NCBI GenBank assembly: GCA_037176845.1
Contig: JAYKXP010000037.1
Span: 62,001 to 126,000, forward strand
Length of the DNA stretch: 64,000 bases
Reading direction: 5' to 3'
From: Paramarasmius palmivorus
Taxonomy: Eukaryota; Basidiomycota; Agaricomycetes; Agaricales; Marasmiaceae
Part shown: positions 37,951 through 49,544 of the stretch, piece by piece
Numbering within the stretch: the first letter of the stretch is position 1
How the letters are laid out: every line of letters begins with the position of its first letter
Notes under the pieces: generated by a model
What the model was told of the DNA's origin: nothing
Database searches by the model: none
What the model saw: the letters and a program-made list of their open reading frames with translations, nothing else
Translations under genes and position numbers: made by a program

Positions 37951-40335
37951 ATGTCGGATATAGACGAAAAGAAGAGTGCTGCTTCCGACCAGGTTTCGTT
38001 CTCGAACCAGGTTCACCATGTCGAAGTCTTCAAGGCGACAGAAGTGGATGCGGCGGCTGCCCTTGTGGCTGGGGACGATACAGTTCTCGATCCCGCAGAA
38101 GCGTTGAGAGTCAGGTAAGCCCGTGGCCGAATTGACGCATAACACATGAAGCTTATGTCTCGTGAACAGGAAAAAGATTGACCTACATATTCTTCCGTTG
38201 ATGTGCAGTATGTGTTGATTACCCCTTTTCGCCTTTCCCCATCGACTAATTCGCGTCTTGTGCAGCTTTATATTGGTACGATCGGTTACGAACACGGCTC
38301 TGAACGACTTTCTCATGTTGGTGCGAATGTAGGATTCAGTTCATGGACAAGACGACGCTTGGGAGCTCTGCAATCTTGGGCATTAGGTGAGTTGTAATTC
38401 CGATGGTAGTGGATGGCCCCTGAAGTTCTATTTTTACAGAGAATCTACGCATTTGACGACGAACCAGTGAGAACTTCTTTGACAAAAGCGCAGAGTATCA
38501 GGCTCACCATTTCGATCGTACTTAGGTACAACTGGTCAGTTACACCCCTCATCCTCCGCTACCCAGATCCTTAAACCCCTTACAGGCTAGGCACAATCTT
38601 CTACCTCGCATATCTCGTGTTTGAATACCCTCAAAACCTTTGCTTGCAACGCTTCCCTGTCGGGAAATGGATGAGGTCAGTTTCTAGAGTTCTCCTATTC
38701 GTTTCCTAGGTCTGACTGGGCTCGCAGTATCAACATATTCATCTGGGGTGTTGCACTGTGCTGTCATGCAGCATGCAAGGTAAGTGTTGCATGTCTCCTG
38801 TTAGGTGACCATGCAAGACTAACCGAACACTACAAGAATTTCGCTGGCCTTTTCGTTGTGCGAACCATCCTGGGCGCCTGTGAAGGCTCTATCACCGCAG
38901 GGTTTATGATCGTGACGTCCATGTTCTACACTCGTACTGAACATACGTTGCGTGTTGGTTACTGGTGTACGTTTATCCTCATCGTTTAAGACTCCGGTTC
39001 TCATGCACCTTTATTTTTGCAGTTTTGATGAACGGGACAGGTGTGTGTTCTTTAATCCCCACAAGGCACTTATGCTCATTAGGTTTACAGCCCAAATCAT
39101 CTCGGGTTTCATTAGCTTCGGGACATTGCACATCAAGACCTCTGGCTTTGAGCCCTGGCAATGGCTGATGATCATCACTGGCATCCTTACTCTTCTTTGT
39201 GCAGTTTCATTCTGGTGAGTGTTACTCGCTTCCAACTATTGAACGTACGCGAATGAACCCTTGTACGACAGGTTCTTTTTCCCCGATTCACCTACCAATG
39301 CTTGGTTCCTAACTCTCGAAGAAAAGGCTATAGCTGTAAATCGTATCAAGGCGCGTCTTGTATGAATTGGTTAAAGGTGAAGGAACTAACGTCCTTATAG
39401 GAAAATCAAACCGGTGTCGAGAACAAACATTTCAAGAAGGAGCAGTACGTGTCCTATGCCTGCCAACGCGTCATGTCGTTCTCAATTCCATCCTCAGAAT
39501 GATTGAAGCACTCACTGACCCCAAGACATGGCTCTTCGCCCTCTTCTCTGCCCTTGACAACGTTCCCAACTCCCTCACAAATCAACGCCAGATCATCGTT
39601 TCCTCATTCGGATTCACCAACCTCCAGACGACTCTTCTCTCTTGCGTTGATGGTGTCGTCGAGATCGTCACAATATGGACCGGTGTTACGTTGTGTGCGC
39701 GTATCCCGAATAGCCGTGCCTACATAGGTGCCATATATCTCGTACCGAATGTTTTGGGTGCCATCTTGATCAATGTTCTACCCTGGAACAACAAAGTAGG
39801 ATTGTTGTTTGCCCAGTGGTTGACCGGTGTCGGCACCACAGGATTCGGTTAGTCCGTCACCTACTTTCGCTACCACTAGGTACTCACCACAGCACTACGT
39901 AGTCCTTTCGCTTTCCTGGGTATCGACCGTTACTGCCGGCCACACAAAGAAGATTACCGTCAACGCAATCATGCTATGTGCATACTGTATCGGAAATGCG
40001 TCTGCTCCGTTCATGTGGCAGGCAAAGTATCGCCCTCGGAACCACGTTCCGTGGATCATCATTGGAATCTGCTACTTCGCTTGCGCTATCATACTCCTCA
40101 TGATCCGATTTTTGCTCAACAGGGAGAACAAACGACGCGATGTGGAGCCCGCCGATGAGAAGTATGATGATGTATGGATAGAGAGGGTGAATCAGGACGG
40201 CAAAGTGGAGAAGGTCAAGGTTGATAAGGTATGTCGTTCGTGCTCCTTTCGGTTGTAAGCAGGCACTCAGTGGAATACCAGGCGTTCCTGGATTTGACCG
40301 ATATACAAAATCGGGATTTCAGATATGTATTATAG
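37951..40335 (+). CDS. MFS anion:cation symporter, allantoate/Dal5-type permease
   Basis: Twelve-helix plasma-membrane permease for organic anions such as allantoate, ureidosuccinate or nicotinate. The acidic N-terminal tail ends at KKIDLHILPLMC; a 10-nt microexon (about 38266-38275) completes TLYWIQFMDKTTLGSSAILG, the signature of the ACS family's first helix. Further family motifs: YNWLGTIFYLAYLVFEYPQNLCLQ, RTILGACEGSITAGFMIVT, SGFISFGTLHI, FFFPDSPTNAWFLT, EALTDPKTWLFALFSALDNVPNS and NAIMLCAYCIGNASAPFMW. About 12 exons, ending RYVL at TAG 40333-40335. Intact as far as can be read. Substrate inferred from family only. Confidence 0.87.
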
Positions 40336-40851
40336 TGCTTTCGACTTGCAGTGTATTATACTTATGGGATTGATGCGTTAAGACGAGCGATGCAGTTACT
40401 TAGTAGACCAATTCGACAGTTGTTCATAGACCAGTTTCCAGAAGGTCTTGGTCACACCTTGATAAGTATTCGCGATTGACCCGCACCACAGGCCTTCGAG
40501 GAAGGACAGTTCCACGACGAAAGTTCAATGTCCAACTTCGAAGGGACGTCCATATATGGCACGTGGGAATGCTCTTTGTCCGGCTCCGCGACCACGAGTA
40601 ATACAATGCGAGTCCGACTTCAATTTCACAGAAACGCCAGTCGGCCTTTGGAAGAACGCTCAATAAGCACCTCTAGAATTCGAAAATCTGACTAATGGAA
40701 TGTTCAGAGCTACCTAAACCCGCATGCACTGCCAGCCACGAACAGGATAACGAGTCATAATTTGCAAGCGCGCGCTCGGTAGCCTTCCGATATGGAGGAT
40801 AAAAACCAGCACTCGAAGGACAAGCTATCCAACTATTCTGAAAGGTGAATA
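40336..40851. promoter_or_regulatory. Intergenic; promoter of DUF6593 gene 1
   Basis: About 515 bp without a gene. A GATAAAAA box at 40798-40805 lies about 50 nt before the DUF6593 start at 40852, in the same place as the TATAAAA of the neighbouring paralogue. Confidence 0.45.
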
Positions 40852-41573
40852 ATGGCCTCATCGAGCACAGACTCTTTCTCGACGCTTATCGACCCAGACT
40901 ATCAGATAACGGGAGCCACTCAGCTGGTGTTCGACCGCAACAACATTCGGAACACCACCATTTCCATCCGTTCGTCGCCCGCATATATCCTGCAAACAGC
41001 AACGGGGACACTGGGCTCCAAGACGGAAGTCATTGATGCGTTGACGAAGCAGACGATAGCTTCGATCGAGAGAAAAGAGCTTCTCCCCGACGTTGTGAAG
41101 CACAAGAGCAAAACCATCAAGCTAAATCGATGGCTACAGAAAGTGAAACTACCTGATGGAAGGTACGGGCTTCTCTTCTAGTAATCGGATAGTATCATAG
41201 TCTAATTCATGCCTTTCTGCCATCCAGCTTTGTAACAATGGTCGAAATTTCACCGCAAAGCCAATTCATCTGGAAGACAGATGGTGAACATCATCTAGTG
41301 GTAAGTTCCATCCTGGTAACACCATCGTAGTTTGTTAATAGCGACGGGTAGCTTTATCCAGATGGCTCAAATACTCCTACTGCACGCGCGGAACCCGCTA
41401 CTGCTTCAACTCCGTTGTCGTTGCTCATCTATTCCGGAGCGATGCAGTTCGCGGAACAAATACTCTTATCGTTTCTTGTTGTTGAGCAGGATCGTAGGAT
41501 GTTCGTCAACTCGAAGCGGAACATGGCTGATGGTATGATGGTCGTGGCTTCGAGTCCTTTCAGAACGGCTTGA
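40852..41573 (+). CDS. DUF6593 domain protein, copy 1
   Basis: Small cytoplasmic beta-rich protein of the mushroom-specific DUF6593 family (name from memory). Exons about 40852-41163, 41228-41299 and 41351-41573. Features: NTTISIRSSPAYILQT, a beta hairpin region, IASIERKELLPDVVK, LNRWLQKVKLPDGR, SQFIWKTDGEHHLVLYPD, and a helical C-terminus (LLIYSGAMQFAEQILLSFLVVEQDRRM). No signal peptide. Function unknown; the fold resembles lipid-scramblase/Tubby-like domains in general pattern, but that is only an impression. Tandem with the next gene. Confidence 0.8.
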
Positions 41574-41906
41574 ATTGACACTGGGCGGGGGTTATAATAG
41601 CGCTTGTAAGATTCACTTGGAGAATGGCAGTGTTGTATTCTAATTGCAATCGACCGAGTCAGATTCCGGCCCGACGTTCGAATCCCAGCGAACTCGATTT
41701 GGACCTCGATAGCTTAAATGCGCAGACGTTTACTGCCATTCCCACTAGTTGCATAGGTGCAGCCCATGTGATGCATCAAGCGCTCCAGTCAAACTAAGAG
41801 AGGCGGTTCGGTCGTATTGCTGTGAACCTCATGATAACGATCAGAACCCTTGGCGAACGAAGTATAAAAGAAGAATGGCTGTCTGCTTGAGAAACCAAAC
41901 ATCTTG
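41574..41906. promoter_or_regulatory. Spacer with TATA box between DUF6593 copies
   Basis: About 333 bp; TATAAAA at 41863-41869 lies 38-44 nt before the second copy's ATG (41907). No other gene seen. Confidence 0.5.
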
Positions 41907-42632
41907 ATGGCGTCGCTCAGCACAGTGTCTTTTTCAACGCTTGTTGATCCAGCTTACCATATTTCACAAACCAACCGGTTGACTTTCGACCAGAACAACA
42001 TACGGAACACCACCATCTCCATCCAGTCCTCACCTGCGTACATCTTGAAGACGACCGCAGGAACTCTGGGGACCAAGACGGAGCTCATCGATGCGCTAAC
42101 AAAGCAGCCCATAGGCTCTATCGAAAGAAAGGAACTTCTCCCCGATGTCGTGAAGCTGAAATCGGTAGACAATAGCAAGCCAATCAAGTTGAACAAATGG
42201 CTGCACAAAGTCAAACTTCCTGATGGAAGGTACAAGTCGCTGAGAGCATTGTAATGGTGACCTCATCTAATTCGATCTCTATTGTTGTTTAGTACGGGTA
42301 CGAAGGTCAATATTTCATCTCAAAGCCAGTTTATATGGAAGACGCACACAGTGCATCGTCTAGCGGTGAGTTCCATATCAGCTACTCCAGTGATGGGTTC
42401 GACTGATGGTCAGTGAAAGCTTTACCCCGAGAGTTCGGACACCTTCACGGCGTGTATGGAGCCCGCAACTCCTTCCAGCTCGTTGGCATTGCTTATCTTT
42501 CCTGGCGCGATGCAGTATGCCGACCAGATCATCCTTTCGTTCCTTGCGCTTGAGCAAGAGCTGAGGATGTCCGACAACTCTATGAGGAATGCCAATGGCA
42601 TGATGGTTGCATTTTCGAATCCGCTGGCGTGA
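41907..42632 (+). CDS. DUF6593 domain protein, copy 2
   Basis: Tandem paralogue of the gene at 40852 with the same three-exon layout. Shared blocks: NNIRNTTISIQSSPAYILKT, TAGTLGTKTELIDALTKQPIGS, IERKELLPDVVK, VKLPDGR, SQFIWKT, and C-terminal LLIFPGAMQYADQIILSFLALEQELRM. It has a five-residue insertion (SVDNS) before the PIKLNKW segment. Start at the second of two nearby ATGs (41907), aligned with copy 1. The stop at 42632 is only 75 bp from the stop of the convergent carboxylesterase gene. Function unknown. Confidence 0.8.
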
Positions 42633-42707
42633 GCGAGTCGTCAATAGTTTGACGGAGCGTCATATCACACTACCAACGTCGTCCTAGCAGAATATCATAG
42701 TTTGGGT

Positions 42708-45004
42708 TCAATGACGGAATAAAACAGGGTTGCTATTTATGAAATCGATTCCAGCGGTCCGGTAGTTGTCCTATATGAAGGATAAGTTATAGGCAGAGAA
42801 CGGATGCTGATGAAACGAGGCATACCGGTATTGCGCTGATGTTGTTTGTGTTGAGTTCCAAAATGACCTAGAGATCAATGAGCACATTTGAATCGTGAAC
42901 GAAAGAATAAAACATACCGGATCACATGTTGCGTATTCAGGCCATGTAGGTCCTATGAATAGGAATCCAGTGAGATTAAACATACGGAAAACCAAGAACA
43001 TGACTTGCTCGATGTTCCTTTTCCATCATTAGGATCAAGAGTGACCGCAAATGAAATCCAGTAATCCATCATTTTCCACTTCAACTCGACATCGCGCTGA
43101 GAACCTCCGGCTTCCGGAACAAGACCGAATACGTAGTATAGTTCTTGGGTATGAGGGACTGCAAATCATCAGCTACGTATCAGCAAAGTATGAGCCTGAG
43201 GGTATTTACCTCCGTATTGAGGAGGGAAAACATCCTCAAGGCGGGGACCAGTGAATAGATATCCATATGCTTTGACCCCAGCATCAACAGCAGCTTTCGT
43301 CCACAATCGTCGCACAGAGTGGAACATAAGATCACCAGCTAGTCCAAAAGTCGCTCAGCTTCTCGTGATAGCAATAGACAGAACCATGGCACATACTAAT
43401 AGCTGCCGATCGCTTGTACTGACTACTCAGCCCGAACGTCTCGTTACCGGTATTGTAGGGCGATCCCAATGCTGGCACGTCAGGATAAAGTTGAAGTAGT
43501 TGGTTGGCAGCAGCCTGTAGCTCATCATTTCCTGTCCCATCCGTGTTTGTGGTATAGTTGGTAATTATGGCATTGAAGATGGTGTCTGAAGACGAGATCG
43601 TGGGGAATGTGAGTGGTGCAGCTATGGAGTCTGTGAATATGGATAGTTCAACGAAAGCGACCAGGTCAGACGCACCTTCGTCGAGATTGACCCCAGATAT
43701 AAAAGGTATTCTTGAGAATTGTCCCTTTGCATAAAATGACGAAGCCAGCTCAGGAAATACACCACCCGGGCCATCTAGAGTTGGTATCCATGGGAACATC
43801 TCGTTAATTGCAGCTAGAGAGCCACCACCGGCTTGCGAAAGAGTCTCCGAGCTCGCTGTCCTTAGACACGTGAATGTATCGTTGGCAGATGCACCGGAAC
43901 ATTCAGGAACAGCCCTGACATATGAATCCCAAAGACTTTGCCGGCGGGAGGCTTCGAAGTGGAATATCGTCCCCGCTCCACCTGATTCCAAAATCTAACG
44001 TTACAGTGTAAAAACGAGATGGACTTTGAGAGGGTGACGGAGGAACACTCACAGCACCTCTAGCGAAATTCTCCAGACCCGAGGTGAGGGAAAGGATGTT
44101 TATCGACACGGCTCCTGCACTCTCTCCAAATACAGTCACCTATAGAGCACACTTCAGGAAAACCAAGGGCAAGAGGCTCGGTACTTCCACACCTTTGTGG
44201 GATCACCTCCAAACGCGGCGATATTTCTTTTGATCCAGTCGAGAGCCGCCAATTGATCCTTGAGACCGAGGTTCAAAGCACCTCTCTGTTCGGCCTCGGC
44301 GCCTTGAGGGAATCCAAGAGGGCCCAGCCTGTAGTTAAAGCTCACGTATATGACCGGAGTTCCCTAGAGTGTTGTCATCAGCATTGGTCAAGCGAAAAAG
44401 GAAGGAAGGGGTTCGAACTCGAGTGATACTCCTCAAAACCAGGGGGCTTCCATCCAGCAGTGTTGAGCTTCCCTCTGATTGGAAAGACTTCGTGAGCAAA
44501 TGAAGTTAAAGGGATACATTTGATCAACTCACGGACAAATCCACCACCGTATATGAATACCATGACAGGTAAGAGTTGATTTCCTCTGATCGAGTCAACC
44601 GGGCGACGTATGTCGACTGTAAGGCAGTCTTCCGAGCTCGTAGTATCCTACGAGAAGCAGAAGGATATATCTGAGTACTAAGCGACAATGAAACAGCACA
44701 CACCACGGGAATCTGGAGGCATTTGGGGCCAGACTGGGTAGCATTGAAGGTGGGGACATCAAGGGCCGGCTTCAACACAGGTGGTGACAAACGAAGATCG
44801 CCCAAGGGTGGTTCAGCAAAAGGAATACCTATGCGTAAGGCGCGTTCAGTATGGTTGAAGCTACCCAAAGTCGATTAAACACTCACCACCATAGAACTCA
44901 AGGACGTCAAGAATATTTGTGCCAGTGAGTGTTGTTTTTCCAAGCTGAACTTCTGTAGCCCATGTTACGGTCGAAAGAAGTGCGATTGGTAGAAGGACAC
45001 GCAT
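42708..45004 (-). CDS. Secreted type-B carboxylesterase, array copy A
   Basis: First of four tandem paralogues on the minus strand. Signal peptide [16 protein letters not shown]. Motifs: [20 protein letters not shown]-region Cys, VFIYGGGF oxyanion hole, [14 protein letters not shown], nucleophile elbow FGESAGAVS (canonical GESAG), SGVNLDEG (acid), and a likely catalytic His in the VPHTQE segment. The final two exons encode [14 protein letters not shown] and [20 protein letters not shown], with TGA at 42708-42710. Complete catalytic set; about 540 residues. A CTTTATAAG box lies at 45045-45053. Very close to copy B, including promoter sequence. Confidence 0.9.
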
Positions 45005-45044
45005 GAGGGAGCTACGTGTTGTTAGTCGAGCATCTGAGACCCAG

Positions 45045-45053
45045 CTTATAAAG
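45045..45053 (-). promoter_or_regulatory. TATA box of carboxylesterase copy A
   Basis: CTTTATAAG on the minus strand, about 41-49 nt upstream of the ATG at 45004. The aligned promoter of copy B has CTTGATAAG instead. Confidence 0.55.
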
Positions 45054-46770
45054 CGGCTGTAGCCGTAAAAATCCAGTCAGAGCTTTGATGCGCTGAAACA
45101 GGCTGAAACCTAGCTACAAGCAGACGAATAAAACCCCTTTCAGGTGGTCCGGCGTCATGGATCTCGATCATGAATCATGATCGATGCCAATTCTCGAGGC
45201 TACCAGAGTGTAACTTAGCCTGGTCCACAGCATGGAAATCTCGCAGCTCGCGCCCCACCACGGATGATATGAACCACGTTCAATATCCGTGCTGGAAGGT
45301 TCGTCGAAAAGAGCAGAAACTTGCAATCGGTGTCCCATCCAAACAAAGAATTTGATTGATATGAGTAAGCAGCAATGATATTCATCAGCCTACAGGCTAC
45401 GGCGGCCGGAAGAGATCCAAAATCTATGGGAAACGACAATAGCCAAGGCACAGAATTCCCAACTCATTCCCCGAGTACACTGTTGTAGTCTGATGGTAGT
45501 CAGAAGGTGTCCAGAGCCATATGGACGCTCGCAACAAGGAGAACAGGGTTGATATCGGAACTTGTCGGGTGCTAAGGATAGCGACGAAAGGATGGAATAT
45601 AACCGAGAAAGCGGAGAGGAAACCCCTAGCATACATAAGGGTTGTTGAGTAGCGGGAAGGTGAATCAGGCAGATGAGGGTTCATGTGTCGAGAATATAGC
45701 CCTGAATATCGAGATCCGAACGTCCAGCCCTGAATAAGAATGCTTGAGGAAATTGCCTATTGCGATAGGGGACCATGAAGCGATATACAAAACTGAATAG
45801 AGGTCACGACGCACCATGGGTAGAGACCACCGACTATCAAAGTTCTCATTGCAAATGCAACAGTCCAGCTGTATAAGAGGGTATAGTATCGGGGCGAGGA
45901 GGGGTGAAAATGCTGGAGTTGAGCGTAGAAGGAAAGGTGGAGATGCGGTAACAAGTGTTGTGAGGCATATCTTGCCCTTTATATAGCACAGTAAATGCCG
46001 AGAACATGCCGGGCAAGAGTCAATTTCGCTTGCCACGTGGACCGTAAGTCAGCCCGATGATGGTAAAACAAATTAGTTTTGCTTGAGCCAGTCCAGCCAT
46101 ATCGACTTCATCAGGCCACTACCAATGTTACGGTGCGTTGAGGAGAGCTCAGCTGCGAGTGCTTACATGTTTAAAAGGATTAATACAAACTGCAGAGCAG
46201 TTTGTTACATTCCCTGACGATCACAACTTGAAGTGAAGTGGTTACTTGTGCCTCTCGGTAAACTCGTATTGTCACTCTCGGTCGACAACTTTGGCGGAGA
46301 AAATGTATTACAGTACACAGAAACCGTTCTTAGACGCTTTTGGGTAGGAATGAGTCTCGTGTCAAACTTATTAGGGGACCCATTCATACGGAGCATCATG
46401 ATGATGAGTCCATGACAATACAGATTATGTACCTAGTTCAATTGATGTAGGTCCTTTCTGATATTACAACTGGGATGGTACACATTGGAATGAAACAGGG
46501 TATATCTTATACAGTATCACAGTATTATACAATCCCCTGAGTATCTCTTGGAAGAGAAAACTTCTCCCGATGGTACAGATCTCTCGGGTTCTATAACGAC
46601 GCACTACTATACATTCAAGTTTGATTGATAGCGAAGAGATTTTAACAAGCACACTGTGACTGAGAGTACCGATTGAGTATTCAATGTCACATAATCTTCC
46701 GACATCTTCATTTGGGTCCAACGTTGCGCTATATGACTGGAACTAGTAATACTAAAGGTAAAATTTCGGT
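45054..46770. other. 1.7-kb insertion-sized spacer in the carboxylesterase array
   Basis: Other spacers in the array are 460-490 bp, so this one is more than 1 kb larger. The minus strand has TATATAAA at 45978-45985 and several short hydrophobic frames between 45390 and 46036. One two-exon mini-frame can be read (see next entry). No transposase, terminal repeat or recognisable gene was found. Confidence 0.45.
45681..45849 (-). CDS. Candidate micro-gene, 36-residue peptide (speculative)
   Basis: Exons 45849-45815 and 45756-45681 with a 58-nt GT-AG intron encode a 36-residue peptide beginning MRTLIVGGLYPW and ending YILDT. A TATATAAA element lies about 130 nt upstream. Intron size and spacing are plausible, but the peptide has no family, no signal sequence and no CaaX box (so it is not a mating pheromone precursor). 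It may be part of a larger unrecognised or decayed gene. Confidence 0.2.
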
Positions 46771-49076
46771 TCAATGACGGAACAAGACAGGATTGCTATT
46801 TATAAACTCGATTCCAGCGGTGCGGTAGTCATCCTATACATCAAGTATGAGATTGAGGCGAACGACGGATGCTCATGGAACGGGACGTACCAATATAGCG
46901 CTGATGTTGTTCGCGTTGAGCTCGAGAATGAACTGGAGATGGAGGAAAATGTCACATCAAATCAAACAATAAAACGTGAAAACCTACCGGCCCATTAGAT
47001 GTTGCGTATTCAGGCCACGTAGGTCCTAGAGTAGATTTAGTCAAATTAAATATCAAGAGAGTTAACACCAGACCCACGCGGTGTTCCTTTTCCGTCATTA
47101 GGATCTAGAGCGACCACAAATGAAATCCAATAGTCCATCATTTTCCACTTCAGTGCAACGTCACGCTGAGACCCTCCAACTTCTGGAACAAGACCGAATA
47201 CATAGAGTGTTTCTTGCGTGTGAGGGACTAGAAACCATCAACCATGTGGTATTGAAGACATGAGTAGTATTTACCTCCGTATTGGGGCGGGAAGAGTTCC
47301 TCGAGGCGGGGACCAGTAAATAGATATCCGTACACTTTGAGTCCAGCGTCAACAGCAGCTTTCGTCCACAATCGTCGCACAGAGTGGAACATGAGATCGC
47401 CAGCTAGTGCAAAATTCGATCAGCTTCTGCGCAGTAGCATTAAATAGAGCTGGGACACATACTAATAGCTGCAGACCGCTTGAACTGACTGCCCAGCCCA
47501 AACGTTTCATTACCGGTATTGTAGGGCGATCCCAACGCTGGCACGTCAGGATAAAGTTCAAGTAGTTGGTTGGCAGCAGCCTGTAGCGCATCGTCTCCTG
47601 TCCCATCCGCGTTTGTGGTGTAGTTGGTGATTATGGCATTGAATATGGTGTCTGAAGACGAGATATTGGGGAATGTGAGTTGTGCAGCGGCTGTAGAGTC
47701 GAGTTAAATATGGGCAACTATCAAGCTTGACTATTCCAGACATACCTTCATCGAGATTGGCACCAGATATAAAAGGTATTCTTGAGAATTGTCCCTTTGC
47801 GTACATAGATGAAGCCAGCTCGGGAAATACGCCGTCTGGACCATCTATAGTTGGTACCCATGGGTATCGCTCGTTAATTGCAGCTAGAGAGCCACCGCCA
47901 GCTTGCAAAAGAGTCTCCGTGCTCGCTGCCCTTAGACAAGTGAATGAATCGTTGGCAGATGCACCGGAACATTCAGGAACAGCCCTGACATATAAATCCC
48001 AAGCATTTTGCCGGTGGGAGGCTTCGAAGTGGAATACCGTCCCCGCTCCACCTGATTCCAAAATCTACCGTTACAGCCTTGTAAAAACGAAATGAACTTT
48101 GAGGAATTGACAGAGCGACACTCACAGCACCTCTAGCGAAATTCTCCAGACCCGAGTTGAGGAAAAGGATGTTTATCGACACGGCACCTGCACTTTGTCC
48201 AAATACAGTCACCTATAGAGCACGTTCAGGAAAACCAGGGGCATGAGTCACAATACTTCCACACCTTTGTGGGATCACCTCCAAACGCGGCGATATTTCT
48301 TTTGATCCAGTCGAGAGCCGCCAATTGATCCTTGAGACCGAGGTTCAAAGCGCCCCTCTGTTCGGCCTCGGCACCTTGAGGGAATCCAAGAGGGCCCAGC
48401 CTGTAGTTAAAGCTCACGTATATGACCGGAGTCCCCTAGAGTATTGTCGTCAACATTGGTCAAGCGAAGAAGGCGGGAAGGGACGAACTCGAGCGATACT
48501 CCTCATGACCAGGGGGCTCCCATCAAATTTTGTTGAGCTTCCCTCTAATTAGAAAAGCTCGTCAGTACAACATAGTGAACCGGCCCTATTTAGCCAACTC
48601 ACTAACAAATCCTCCGCCGTATATGTACACCATGACTGGTAGGAGTTTATTTCCTCTGATCGAGTCAACCGGGCGACGTATGTCGACTGTAAGACAGTCT
48701 TCCGAGCTTGTGGTATCCTATGAGAAGCAGAAGGATCTATCTCAGAGCGGTAAGCGATGATGGAATAACACACACCAAGGGAATCTGGAGACATTTGGGG
48801 CCAGACTGGGTAGCATTGAAGGTTGGAACATCAAGGGCCAGCTTCAACACAGGTGGTGCCAAACGAAGATCGCCCAAGGGCGGCTCAGCGAAAGGAATAC
48901 CTATGCGTAAGGCGCGTTCAGTATGTCTAAACTTGGTATCCAGTCAACTAACACTGACCACCATAAAACTCAAGGACATCAAGAGTATCTGTGCCCGTGA
49001 GTGTCGTGTTTCCAAGCTGAACCTGTGCGGCCCATGTTACGGTCGAAAGAATCGCAATTGGTAGGAGGACACGCAT
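46771..49076 (-). CDS. Secreted type-B carboxylesterase, array copy B
   Basis: Closest paralogue of copy A; exon boundaries and several 20-60 bp coding stretches are the same. Signal peptide [16 protein letters not shown]. Motifs: [34 protein letters not shown], elbow FGQSAGAVS (Gln instead of Glu before the catalytic Ser), SGANLDEG, and VPHTQETLYVFG (His). It ends [13 protein letters not shown] with TGA at 46771-46773. All exons remain open. The TATA-equivalent position in its promoter is altered (TTATCAAG on the plus strand, 49126-49133). Probably active, maybe expressed differently from copy A. Confidence 0.88.
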
Positions 49077-49544
49077 GTGCGGGGTAAGAATCGATGGGTT
49101 TTCCTCGCATTCATGTCAACTCAGCTTATCAAGTGGAAGTAGCCGTGAAAATTGAATTAGCCAGGCGTTTTCGAGTTTTGATTGCCGTTTTTTTGCCGCT
49201 AAAACCCGACTATTGTAGCCTGAGAACTTGGATGGGTATGGCGGCCAAATGTACTACACCCATGAGGTGGAAGTGAATCTGTCTGTGTCAGATATTCGGA
49301 GGGACTCGGATGTGCCCACTCACCTACAGGGTGATTACTTTCCACAGCTTTTCGAACTATACAGTATATTGAATGCGAACTCGACTATCACGACCAGATC
49401 TCGGTTTCTAGATGGACACGCGGGATGTGACTTGGCCTCGAGACTACTAGAATGGTATCTAGTCTAGGTTGATTGATGCTCTAATCATTTTTAATGTCAT
49501 CCCGAGTCCTTTCTGATGGAGCGTAGGCAAGGTTAAGCTTGAAT
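49077..49544. promoter_or_regulatory. Spacer and promoter of carboxylesterase copy B
   Basis: About 468 bp. The sequence upstream of copy B (around 49118-49155) is clearly related to the copy A promoter (AGCTTAT.AAG.GG..GTAGCCGT), with the TATA core disrupted by one base. No gene. Confidence 0.5.

Noticed and set aside
45681..46036. Pheromone precursor gene in the esterase-array spacer
   Set aside because: The candidate peptide ends in LDT without a CaaX prenylation box, and no pheromone receptor gene is in the window.
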